Assembly (NCBI GenBank): GCA_051004015.1
Contig: JBPCKT010000019.1
Coordinates: forward strand, 1 to 49,264
Direction: 5' to 3'
Length of the DNA: 49,264 bases
Origin: SXOA01 sp051004015
GTDB taxonomy: Bacteria; Planctomycetota; Planctomycetia; Pirellulales; Pirellulaceae
Made by a program: the position numbers and the translations under genes. Positions 23,703-31,992 of this stretch are shown piece by piece (the stretch's first letter is position 1; every line of letters starts with the position of its first letter). Below the pieces are notes generated by a model that was given only the letters and a program-made list of their open reading frames with translations, was not told the origin of the DNA and did not search any database.

Positions 23703-26102
23703 ATGAACCTGCGCAGCCGTTTCTTCCTGCCCTGTCTGTATAGCCTGCTTTGCCTGGCCGTGGGGCTGCGTACTTTCGGCCAGGAACCGGGGGCTCCGCC
23801 GCTTCCCGGGGATGCGCCCGTTCTCAAGTCGGACTTCGGGACGAAATTCAAATTCCAAGAGATTCCGGGGCTGAGCAGTGCGAGCACCACGGGTAATGTC
23901 GAGGTTTCGGCGAGCTACAAAGTCAAACGAGGCAAGAATGAAGGGGAGCTGATCGTTCGAGCGGAAATCACTCCCGGCTGGCACACGTTTTCACTGACCA
24001 TGAACAAGGGGGCCACCGGCAAGCCAACGGTCCTCAAGGTGACATCGGCGGACCTCATCGATACCAGCAAGTTCGAGCCGTTTCCTCCACCGATCAGCAA
24101 GAAAGACCCTTTTTCGGAGTTTCAAATCGAGGAGCATGAAGGAGAGGTGACCTGGACCGCTCGCATCCAGCTCAAGGAGGGAGTCGACCCGGCGAAGGCG
24201 AAGATCGAGGTGACCCATTCCGGCCAGGTCTGCAGCGAATCCTGCATGAACGTTGATCCGCGCACCATGACCGCCACGTTTGGCGGCATCATTGAACCGC
24301 CGACGGGGGAGTTCCGTCCGACCAAGAATGAGCTGATTTGGAAGGCTCATCTGGAACCGAAGGTCGTGACGCCCGGCGGGAAAGCCAGGCTCGTGTTCGA
24401 GGCGACTCCCACGAATGGCTTTCACTTTTATCCCCTGGCGTACAAAGTTCCCGACGACGGTCCATGGTCGACGCTCATCCTCGTCACCAACGCCGGCAAT
24501 TGGCGAAAGAACGCGGTGCAGCCGTCAGCCTCTCCGAAAACAGTAAGCGGAGAAGAAGGGAGGGAAACATACTACGACGAGCCGACGACGTTCACTGTCG
24601 AGCTCGACGTGCCGAAAAATGCTGAGCCGGGGGAAGTCCTTGTCAGCGGCATCTTGGGATATCAAACCTGCAAAAAGACTTGCAATTTTCCTGGTGGAGC
24701 TAAGTTCACCGTGACCGCCACCGTCGGGCCGGTTGAGGAAGCGGGGCAAGTTCTGGTTGCTTTTGAAGAACTTAAGAATCGTGATGAAGTCAAAAAGATT
24801 GCCAACACCACGCCGCTCCCCTATGGCGTCATCGACTACACCATCCTGGCCGGCCAACTCGGCCTGGCCCTGCTCGGCGGCATCCTGCTGAACTTCATGC
24901 CCTGCGTTCTGCCGGTGCTGGGGCTAAAGATTCTCAACTTTGCCCAGCAGGGGGGAAAGAGCCGCGGGAAGGTGCTGGGGCTGAATGTCGTTTATACCTC
25001 GGGGCTGATTGCGGTTTTTCTGGTGCTGGCGACCCTTTCCGCGTTCCTCAAAATCGGCTGGGGGCAGCAGTTCGAGAATATGTGGTTCACGCTAACGATG
25101 TTGGTGATGACGTTCGCCTTCGCCCTGAGCTTTCTCGGCGTCTGGGAGATTCCTATTCCCGGCTTCGCGGGGTCCGGCAGAGTCGAAGAGTTGCAGCGTC
25201 AGGAAGGGTATGCCGGAGCTTTTTTCAAAGGAGTGTTCACAACCATTCTCGGCGTCTCCTGCAGTGGACCGTTTCTGGGGGGAGTCTTTGCGTACACGCT
25301 CACTCAGATACCGCTGGTGATTTACCTGATCTTTATCTGCGTTGGCGTCGGCATGGCCTCGCCGTTCCTCATCATCGCCCTGCTGCCACAGACCCAGAAG
25401 CTGCTTCCCAAGCCGGGCGAATGGATGAACACGTTCAAGCACCTGATGGGCTTCGTGATGCTCGGCGTCGTGGTCTATCTATTTTCCATCATTGAAAAGG
25501 ACTACTACATCGCCACGCTGGCCATGCTGGTCGGTGCCGGCTTCGGCCTCTGGTGGATTGGCCGCGTGCCCGGCTATGAGAAGACCAGCAAGCAGGCCTG
25601 GGCCTGGGGCACAGGACTTGCGTCAGCAGTGTTAATTGGAACGCTTTCGTTTTACTTTCTTGGCCCAGTCATGCGGCTCTACGATTGGAAGCATTTTTCC
25701 CAGGCCGAGCTAGTTAATCTACAGAAGCAGGACAAAACAGTTATGGTTGATTTCACGGCGAGCTGGTGCATCAATTGTCAATTCAATTTTCGTTACGCCA
25801 TCAACACCCAAGCCGTAGAAGAAATTGTGAAACAAAACGGCGTCGTCGCTATGGAAGCGTATCTGACGGACGAAAACCCAGAACCAAGGAAAGAGCTTAA
25901 CGAGAAGCTCAACAGCCAGAGCATCCCCGTCCTCGCAATCTATCCCGCCGGCCGGCCGCAGGACGTCATCATCCTGCGGGATCTCGTCACGAAGCAGCAG
26001 ATCGTGGAGGCCCTGGAAAAAGCCGGACCCTCCAAGGGGTCCGGCAAAGGGCAGGGGACCGCCACCGCCGAAGCCGGCAAGAAGAAGCCGCGGGCGGGGT
26101 AA
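23703..26102 (+). CDS. dsbD: thiol:disulfide interchange protein DsbD-like
   Basis: 799 residues. It carries electrons from cytoplasmic thioredoxin across the membrane to periplasmic thiols. Signal peptide 1-26. Two DsbD-alpha-like domains follow: ~65-195 with C177-x3-C181 and ~210-345 with C323-x3-C327. Having two in tandem is more than the E. coli protein has. The membrane domain (~380-660) holds the two redox cysteines in NFMPCVLP (C401) and GVSCSGPFLGG (C520). The C-terminal thioredoxin domain has WCINC (C689, C692). All expected cysteines are present, so it should be active. It is divergent from the RraB-like gene. Confidence 0.94.
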   Translation: MNLRSRFFLPCLYSLLCLAVGLRTFGQEPGAPPLPGDAPVLKSDFGTKFKFQEIPGLSSASTTGNVEVSASYKVKRGKNEGELIVRAEITPGWHTFSLTMNKGATGKPTVLKVTSADLIDTSKFEPFPPPISKKDPFSEFQIEEHEGEVTWTARIQLKEGVDPAKAKIEVTHSGQVCSESCMNVDPRTMTATFGGIIEPPTGEFRPTKNELIWKAHLEPKVVTPGGKARLVFEATPTNGFHFYPLAYKVPDDGPWSTLILVTNAGNWRKNAVQPSASPKTVSGEEGRETYYDEPTTFTVELDVPKNAEPGEVLVSGILGYQTCKKTCNFPGGAKFTVTATVGPVEEAGQVLVAFEELKNRDEVKKIANTTPLPYGVIDYTILAGQLGLALLGGILLNFMPCVLPVLGLKILNFAQQGGKSRGKVLGLNVVYTSGLIAVFLVLATLSAFLKIGWGQQFENMWFTLTMLVMTFAFALSFLGVWEIPIPGFAGSGRVEELQRQEGYAGAFFKGVFTTILGVSCSGPFLGGVFAYTLTQIPLVIYLIFICVGVGMASPFLIIALLPQTQKLLPKPGEWMNTFKHLMGFVMLGVVVYLFSIIEKDYYIATLAMLVGAGFGLWWIGRVPGYEKTSKQAWAWGTGLASAVLIGTLSFYFLGPVMRLYDWKHFSQAELVNLQKQDKTVMVDFTASWCINCQFNFRYAINTQAVEEIVKQNGVVAMEAYLTDENPEPRKELNEKLNSQSIPVLAIYPAGRPQDVIILRDLVTKQQIVEALEKAGPSKGSGKGQGTATAEAGKKKPRAG

Positions 26103-26127
26103 CGAAAGTACTCTTCACGCAAAGTTC

Positions 26128-26231
26128 GGCGCGGGTCTCCCGACCCCGCCGCAACACTGGACCGAAGGTCTCCTCTGCGTCGCTGGGAGACCATCGGTCA
26201 GCCGTAAGGGCGGGGTCGGGAGACCCGCGCC
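26128..26231. repeat. nested inverted repeat between convergent genes
   Basis: A perfect 23-bp outer stem (left arm 26128-26150, right arm 26209-26231, core GGGTCTCCCGACCCCGCC) encloses an inner 14-bp stem with one mismatch (26160-26173 and 26186-26199). The whole unit would fold as one hairpin with an internal loop. It lies between the 3' ends of dsbD and the CbiM-like gene, so it may act as a two-way terminator; it also looks like a palindromic repeat element. Confidence 0.8.
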
Positions 26232-26259
26232 CAACCCCTGTACTATTCTTGACGGCCAC

Positions 26260-27024
26260 TTACTTCAGCAGCCACGCCAAACCGCTTCTTTCCGCCGCGG
26301 CTTCATATCCGTCGGGAAGTTCCGTGCGGCAGGCGACCAGTGCGGCGAAGACTGCCAGACAGAAAGCACCGCGGAGCAAGCTGTTCTGCCAGTAGAAGCG
26401 ACTTTCCACTACCGAAGTTTTGGCCGGCGAGAGAGCCAACAGCAGAGCCAGCGTGAGCGCCCCTTCAATCGCCCCCGCCGCCAGGTGTGACAGCACCATC
26501 CGCCCGGCGAAGTCGCTCCAGCCGGCGAGCTCGCTGGCGGAGCGGAAGAGGGCCGTTTCCAGCGGAATGATCAGTGCAGCCAGAACAACGGTGAGTCCAG
26601 CAGCGGCTGCCGCAAAATACGACCGCTGACAGTCGAGTCGTCGCAACACATAGACGGCCCCCGCGGGAAGGAGCGCCATGTTGACGATGTTCGCTCCGAG
26701 CGAGGCCAGTCCACCGTCGCCTAGCGCAAACGCCTGCGCCGCCAGAATGAAGGCCATCGTCCAGGCTCCCAGGCTCGGCCCGAGCATCCACGCCAGCAGC
26801 ACACCGCCGACCAGGTGAGCGCTGATTCCCGGCAGCACCGGCACGTTGAACATCTGCGCGGCGAAAACAAACAGACCCAGTCCAGCGGCGAGGCCCAATT
26901 TCCTCGCGTCATTCGCTGACGTTTTTCGAGCAATATCAATCGCCGCCGCCGCCAGGCCAGCTCCCGCCGCTCCAAACGCTAGTGCGGCACACTCGGGCGT
27001 CAAAGCTCCATTTCCCAGATGCAT
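26260..27024 (-). CDS. CbiM/NikM-like energy-coupling factor permease
   Basis: 254 residues, about seven helices. The start MHLGNGALTPE keeps the conserved His2 of the metal-binding N-terminus of CbiM. NVPVLPGISAHLVGGVLLAW carries the second conserved His, and SLGANIVNMALLPA is also typical. These proteins bind and import Co2+ or Ni2+ with the CbiQ and CbiO subunits. Neither partner gene is next to it, so it is a stand-alone component or its partners are elsewhere. No cobalamin or NiCo riboswitch was recognised upstream. Confidence 0.85.
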   Translation of the reverse strand: MHLGNGALTPECAALAFGAAGAGLAAAAIDIARKTSANDARKLGLAAGLGLFVFAAQMFNVPVLPGISAHLVGGVLLAWMLGPSLGAWTMAFILAAQAFALGDGGLASLGANIVNMALLPAGAVYVLRRLDCQRSYFAAAAAGLTVVLAALIIPLETALFRSASELAGWSDFAGRMVLSHLAAGAIEGALTLALLLALSPAKTSVVESRFYWQNSLLRGAFCLAVFAALVACRTELPDGYEAAAERSGLAWLLK

Positions 27025-27163
27025 GGCAAGGCTCCGCGGTGGAAGTGAATTCGCTCCGTAAGCATAGAAGCAGCCGCATTTTGAAGCAAGAACTGTTTTG
27101 GCCCCTCTCCCTGGGCAAGCGTTTCCGCTGCCGGTAGGATGACCCGATTATCCAAAAAACCTA

Positions 27164-27345
27164 AACGCAAAGGCACAAAGTCGCGAAGGCGCAGAGAGAA
27201 GAAGACAAGGAAAGGTGCACCGATAAAGGCCATTTCTAGTTCACGCAGTTCCACAGGCTACTTCCCGTGTCTTCCCTGTTTTCCGTGTCCCATTCTTCTT
27301 CTTCCTTCTCCCCTTTGCACCTCCGCGCCTTAGCGCCTTTGCGTT
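27164..27345. repeat. long imperfect inverted repeat, AACGCAAAGG family, copy 1
   Basis: The left end AACGCAAAGGCACAAAG mirrors the right end CCTTTGCGTT. Inner parts (GCGCAGAG, GGTGCAC, TTTTCCGTGTCCC) recur in the copy at 36409-36619. This repeat fills most of the 357-nt gap between the CbiM-like gene and transketolase. No gene is seen in the gap. Confidence 0.7.
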
Positions 27346-27381
27346 AACCCCCGTGCGACCTTCTTAAGATTGGCTCCCCTC

Positions 27382-29433
27382 ATGGCCGCCGACATCACCC
27401 AGCTCGCCATCAACACGATCCGCACCCTCGCAATGGACGCCGTGCAAAAGGCCAACAGCGGCCATCCTGGCACGCCGATGGCCCTGGCGCCAGTCACCTA
27501 CCAGCTTTGGAACCACAATCTCAACTACGACCCGGCTCATCCCCACTGGCCGGGGCGGGACCGCTTCATTCTCTCCTGCGGGCATGCCTCGATGCTGCTC
27601 TATTCCACGCTCCACCTGGCGGGCGTGACGAAAGCCGACAAAGCGGGCAAGCTCAAGGCAGGGGAGCTCGCCATCACGCTGGACAACATCAAGAACTTCC
27701 GCCAGCTCGGCAGCCCCTGCGCGGGGCATCCGGAGTACGGCGATGCGGCCGGGATCGAGACCACCACCGGGCCGCTAGGGCAGGGAGTTGGCAACAGCGT
27801 CGGCATGGCGATGGCCGCCAAGTGGCTGGCGGCGAAGTACAACCGGCCAGGCTTCGATCTCTTCGGATTCCGCGTCTTCGCCCTCTGTAGCGATGGCGAC
27901 CTGATGGAAGGTGTCGCCTGCGAGGCGGCGTCAGTCGCTGGGCACCTCAAGCTCAATAACCTCACTTGGATCTACGACGACAATACCATCACCATCGAAG
28001 GGCACACCGAGCTCGCCTTCAGCGAGAACGCTGCTCGCCGCTTCGAAGGGCTCGGTTGGAATACGCTGCTCGTCAAGGACGCCAACGACCTGGCCGCCAT
28101 TCAAAAGGCCCTCGATGCCGCCAAGACCTGCACCGACAAGCCGACGCTCATCGTCCTCAAGAGCATCATCGGCTGGGGCTCGCCGAACAAGGCCAACACT
28201 CACAACGCACACGGCGCTCCGCTCGGCCCCGAAGAAGTGAAGCTCACTAAAAAAGCCTACGGCTGGCCGGAGGATGCCCAGTTCCTGGTCCCGCCGGAGG
28301 TGCCAAAGCACTTTGCGGAGGTCCTCGGCAAGCGGGGAGCAGAATCCTGCCGCAAATGGCATGAGCAGTTCGCGGCCTACGAAAAGCAGTTCCCGCAGGA
28401 AGCCGCCGAGCTGCACGCCAAGTGGCGGGGCGAGGTCCCCGCCGGCTGGGACGCGGGGATTCCGACCTTCCCCGCCGACGCCAAGGGAATGGCCACCCGC
28501 ATCTCCTCGGGCAAGGTCATCAACGGCCTGGCCAAGAATTTTCCCTGGATGATCGGCGGCTCGGCGGACCTGGCTCCCAGCACGATGACGCTGATGGAGT
28601 CTGCCGAAGCGGGGCACTTCAGCAGCCACAACTACGCCGGGCGGAACCTGCACTTCGGCATCCGCGAGCACGGCATGGCGGCCATTTGCAACGGACTGGC
28701 TCTCTGCGGCATGAGGGCCTACGGGGCCACGTTCTTCGTCTTCACCGACTACATGCGGCCGAGCATGAGGCTCGCCAGCATCATGCACCTGCCGGTGACC
28801 TACGTCCTGACGCACGACTCCATCGGCCTAGGGGAAGACGGCCCCACCCACCAGCCGATCGAGCACCTCTCCGCCTGCCGGGCCATCCCCGGCCTCGACG
28901 TCATCCGCCCCGGCGACGCGAACGAGGTGGCCGAAGCGTACCGCACCGCCATGCAGCGCAAGCACCCAGCCGCCATCGTCCTCTCGCGGCAAAACGTCCC
29001 CACCCTCGACCGGACAAAATTCGCCCCCGCCACCCTCACCTCCCGCGGCGGCTACATCCTGGCCGAAGCCCCCAGCGGCAAACCCGCAGCCATCCTCATG
29101 GCCACCGGCACCGAGCTCGACATCGCCCTGAAAGCCTGGGAAAAGCTCACGGCTGAGGGGCTTCAGGTCCGCCTCGTCTCCATGCCCTGCACCGAGTGGT
29201 TCGACGAGCAGGACGAAGCTTATCGTTCCTCGGTCCTTCCCCGCGAAATCAAAGCCCGCGTCGCCGTCGAAGCCGGCATCCGCCAAAGCTGGGACCGGTA
29301 TCTCGGCGAAAACGGCCGCTTCGTCGGCATGAGCAGCTTCGGCGCTTCCGCCCCGTTCGCCGACCTCTACAAGTTCTTCAAGATTACCCCCGAGCACGTG
29401 GTGGAAGAGGTGAAGGGGGCGATGGGGAAATAG
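27382..29433 (+). CDS. tkt: transketolase
   Basis: 683 residues from ATG 27382 (MAADITQLAINTIRT); a TTG 12 nt earlier is in frame but less likely. It moves two-carbon units between sugar phosphates with thiamine diphosphate and Mg2+. Family motifs: SGHPGTPMALAPVTYQLW, the cofactor loop CSDGDLMEGVACEAASVAGH with a downstream DDNTITIEG, and GEDGPTHQPIEHLSACRAIP in the pyrimidine domain. Length is normal. Its last 171 nt occur again at 30152-30322 with 10 differences, beyond a Uma2-family gene. Confidence 0.96.
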   Translation: MAADITQLAINTIRTLAMDAVQKANSGHPGTPMALAPVTYQLWNHNLNYDPAHPHWPGRDRFILSCGHASMLLYSTLHLAGVTKADKAGKLKAGELAITLDNIKNFRQLGSPCAGHPEYGDAAGIETTTGPLGQGVGNSVGMAMAAKWLAAKYNRPGFDLFGFRVFALCSDGDLMEGVACEAASVAGHLKLNNLTWIYDDNTITIEGHTELAFSENAARRFEGLGWNTLLVKDANDLAAIQKALDAAKTCTDKPTLIVLKSIIGWGSPNKANTHNAHGAPLGPEEVKLTKKAYGWPEDAQFLVPPEVPKHFAEVLGKRGAESCRKWHEQFAAYEKQFPQEAAELHAKWRGEVPAGWDAGIPTFPADAKGMATRISSGKVINGLAKNFPWMIGGSADLAPSTMTLMESAEAGHFSSHNYAGRNLHFGIREHGMAAICNGLALCGMRAYGATFFVFTDYMRPSMRLASIMHLPVTYVLTHDSIGLGEDGPTHQPIEHLSACRAIPGLDVIRPGDANEVAEAYRTAMQRKHPAAIVLSRQNVPTLDRTKFAPATLTSRGGYILAEAPSGKPAAILMATGTELDIALKAWEKLTAEGLQVRLVSMPCTEWFDEQDEAYRSSVLPREIKARVAVEAGIRQSWDRYLGENGRFVGMSSFGASAPFADLYKFFKITPEHVVEEVKGAMGK

Positions 29434-29523
29434 GAAGCTGAATGGTAGATCGTTTTCCTCTTGCGCCAGCGTCGGACCATTCAGCGGTTGTCTGGCTTAC
29501 GCCCGCCACGATAAACTACAGAT

Positions 29524-30111
29524 ATGACCGCTGCCCAAAAGCTCAACTTGATTTCCATTGAGGACTACCTTGCGGGGGAGTTAGTTTCTCCCGTCAAGCA
29601 TGAGTACCTGGGAGGCGTCGTGCATGCGATGGCGGGGGCACGAAATGTCCATAACATCATCGCCACCAACATCCTTGGGTCACTGCACGCCCGCCTGCGG
29701 GGCCGCAAGTGCCGGCCATTCAACTCGGACACCAAAATCCGCGTTCGGCTGCCGACGCACGTGCGATTCTACTACCCCGATGGCTCCGTGATCTGCCGGC
29801 CGAACCCGCAGGACGATTCGTTTCAGGACGAGCCTGCGGCGATTTTCGAGGTCCTGTCGAAAGCCACTCGGCGCATTGACGACGGGGAAAAGAAAGACGC
29901 CTATCTGATGATTCCTTCGCTCGGGGTCTACGTCCTGATTGAGCAGGAGTCGGCTGCCGTCGTGGTACACCGCCGCACGGAGCAGGGTTTCCTCCGCGAA
30001 GTCCACTTGGGCCTGGACGCCACCCTCCCCCTTCCTGAAATCGAGTCCGAACTGCCGCTCCGCGAGATCTATGAAGGAGTCGAGTTTTCGCCGGAAGGAG
30101 AGGCGGATTGA
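29524..30111 (+). CDS. Uma2-family (DUF820) putative endonuclease
   Basis: 195 residues. Typical features: YLGGVVHAMAGARNVHNIIA near the N-terminus, SDTKIRV, FYYPDGSVICR with the PD of the PD-(D/E)XK fold, IFEVLSKATRRIDDGEKKDAY with the catalytic Glu and Lys region, and a VYVLIEQE strand. Uma2 proteins are abundant in cyanobacteria and planctomycetes; their biological role is unresolved. The gene lies between the intact transketolase and a truncated copy of the transketolase 3' end, which strongly suggests it entered the locus by recombination. Confidence 0.88.
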   Translation: MTAAQKLNLISIEDYLAGELVSPVKHEYLGGVVHAMAGARNVHNIIATNILGSLHARLRGRKCRPFNSDTKIRVRLPTHVRFYYPDGSVICRPNPQDDSFQDEPAAIFEVLSKATRRIDDGEKKDAYLMIPSLGVYVLIEQESAAVVVHRRTEQGFLREVHLGLDATLPLPEIESELPLREIYEGVEFSPEGEAD

Positions 30112-30151
30112 ATTCCGTGCGGCAGATAGGAACTGCCTCTGACATTGTGTA

Positions 30152-30322
30152 GCCGTCGCAGCCGGCATCCGGCAAAGCTGGGACCGCTACCTAGGAGAAA
30201 ACGGCCGCTTCGTCGGCATGAGCAGCTTCGGCGCTTCCGCCCCGTTCGCCGACCTCTACAAGTTCTTCAAGATTACGCCCGAGCACGTGGTGGAAGAGGT
30301 AAAGGGGGCGATGGGGAGGTAG
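30152..30322 (+). pseudogene. duplicate of the transketolase 3' end
   Basis: 171 nt align without gaps to 29263-29433, with 10 differences. Eight are synonymous, the other two being Glu to Ala near the start and Lys to Arg at the last residue. The stop codon is kept. It encodes the last 56 residues of transketolase (FVGMSSFGASAPFADLYKFF and so on) without a start or upstream part. The excess of silent changes means it diverged while still under selection as a full gene, then lost its front. Confidence 0.95.
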
Positions 30323-30331
30323 GGGAGAGTT

Positions 30332-31396
30332 TTAATCATCATCTTCATCTTCATCCTCATCCTCGTCTTCATCTTCTTCTTCATTACCCGTAAGCCTGAG
30401 TCCCCATTTGTGGCCGCAAGGGGTGCAGTTGAAGAGTAAAGTTTGCGTTCCAGCCATGCCGCCACCGATCGCCGCACCAAGGCCTCCCAAGAGAATCCCG
30501 CCAACGATCGCTCCAGTGGTGCCCCCTACGAGTTCCTCGACCATGTTCGATGTCTCACGAGAACACTTGGGGCAATGGGAGCTGAATGGAACGTCGAGTT
30601 CATGCGAGCACTTGCCGCATTTGATCCTCCTCCCTTGCTTCTTGATTTCCACCTTCACCTTGCAGTAACCGCACTCGAACATGGGACGCGTCTGGGCACC
30701 GCCGGGTGTTTCCGCTTTCTTGGCCGGCTGAGCCCGCAAATTCCTTTGATTGAGCTGCTCCTTGCGTGACTTCAAGGCCTCCGCCCCCCACACGGAAGTT
30801 ACCAGAGTGTCCCAAGCCGCCGGGGCGCTGACCGTACCCACGGCATCGGGGGGAAATAACAGCTGCCACAGATGCTCTAGTGATTGGTCGTGGGTCAAGA
30901 GATAGCGGGCCTCGATTTCGGAGATTCGCCGCCGCGCCCGTACTTCAGCGGGCCTTTGCAATTGCAACATGAGCACGACGATCACAATCGGAGGGAGGAG
31001 GATTGCTGCCACGCCGATCAGCCAACCCCAATATACCCAGGCGACAATACCGCCAATGATTCCAAGAAGCAGCAAACCGCAGGCCATAAGACTTACTCTT
31101 AGATGAGCGTTTGAGAACTCATCCCATGTCAGCTTGAGGTCGCAAAGCATGGGAGGAAGTTCGTCGCTTTTGCCGGCGGCGGTCAACACAGGGTCAACAG
31201 CAGAGGCAGAGGCAGAGGCAGAGGCTACGGGCATCGGCGGCGTCTGTGGCTTATCCAAGGTATTTTGTGCCGGAGGGACGGCGGGTGAATGCGGAATGTT
31301 CGTCATCGCACCGCAGGCGGTACACTTGGCGCGTTTACCCGCATGCTCGTCGGGAACGCGAAATGATTTCCCACAGGTGCAACGAGCGGCGATCAT
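30332..31396 (-). CDS. zinc-ribbon membrane protein with acidic tail
   Basis: 354 residues from ATG 31396 (MIAARCTCGKSFRVPDEHAG). The N-terminal ribbon C-x-C ... C-x2-C (KCTACG) is common in planctomycetes. A low-complexity SASASASA segment comes next (hexamer repeat at 31201-31226), then two hydrophobic segments (LMACGLLLLGIIGGIVAWVY and following). Further cysteine pairs follow (FECGYCK, IKCGKC, HCPKCS), then a glycine-rich segment (GGILLGGLGAAIGGGMAG) and a last pair NCTPCG. The protein ends in about 15 alternating Glu/Asp residues from a trinucleotide-like repeat. Function unknown. The ORF ends 9 nt from the transketolase fossil. Confidence 0.75.
   Translation of the reverse strand: MIAARCTCGKSFRVPDEHAGKRAKCTACGAMTNIPHSPAVPPAQNTLDKPQTPPMPVASASASASAVDPVLTAAGKSDELPPMLCDLKLTWDEFSNAHLRVSLMACGLLLLGIIGGIVAWVYWGWLIGVAAILLPPIVIVVLMLQLQRPAEVRARRRISEIEARYLLTHDQSLEHLWQLLFPPDAVGTVSAPAAWDTLVTSVWGAEALKSRKEQLNQRNLRAQPAKKAETPGGAQTRPMFECGYCKVKVEIKKQGRRIKCGKCSHELDVPFSSHCPKCSRETSNMVEELVGGTTGAIVGGILLGGLGAAIGGGMAGTQTLLFNCTPCGHKWGLRLTGNEEEDEDEDEDEDEDDD
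31201..31226. repeat. hexanucleotide microsatellite inside a gene
   Basis: Four-plus tandem copies of a CAGAGG-type hexamer encode the Ser-Ala repeat of the zinc-ribbon protein. A change in copy number keeps the frame, so length variation between strains is expected. Confidence 0.8.
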
Positions 31397-31537
31397 GGTG
31401 CCCTCTAGCGCCGGGTTAGAAAGAAGTGTCGACAGCATGCGATGATAATGTACCGGCCACACGTACACAAACTTCCTCGAATGCTGGTTTGGCGCATTTG
31501 CAAATGTCGCCGTGACACTCGCAACCATGCGGGGCAG

Positions 31538-31740
31538 CGCTCGTTCGTAGTCCCCCTGTCATTTCTCTGGGAGAAGGGAGCCGCTCACGCCTGGGCCTGG
31601 CCGCAACTGCCGCCCCTCCTGCGGCAAGAAATGTAGGCCGCCATTCCGTGGCGAGCCATCCGAGCGGACATTGATTGGGCAAAGGAATCTGTTGCCAATT
31701 CCCGCTCAACTCTGCCGGCTCGCCACGGAGTGGCGGCCTA
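31538..31740. repeat. ~200-nt repeat with terminal inverted repeats, copy A
   Basis: Similar over its length to 32563-32766. The distal half (31633-31740) is bounded by GTAGGCCGCCATTCCGTGG and its near-exact inverse (23 of 24 match), a MITE-like layout. The stretch 31397-31992 contains no convincing gene. A further weak inverted repeat (GTCGCCGCTACGCTTTAGG / CGTAAAGCGAAGCGGAGAC) lies at about 31797-31850. Confidence 0.75.
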
Positions 31741-31992
31741 TATTGTGTCGCCCCGATTGCTGGTCGTCATCGAAGTGATGGCACTTTTGGACTCTCGTCG
31801 CCGCTACGCTTTAGGCGTCGAATTGGCCGTAAAGCGAAGCGGAGACAGGGTTTCCGGAAGCATGACTGCCGGCGTGCCGCTGGACGGCCTGCCAGGTGCA
31901 ACAGGAGTTCCATGACGATGGCGAGACCCAGTCTTCGTCAGCCCAACGTGTGGGCCTAACAATTTGGGCCAGGGAAAAAAGGGGGACGGAAC

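Noticed and set aside
27025..27163. Cobalamin or NiCo riboswitch upstream of the CbiM-like gene
   Set aside because: Neither the B12-box-like conserved core nor the four-way NiCo pattern could be found by eye.
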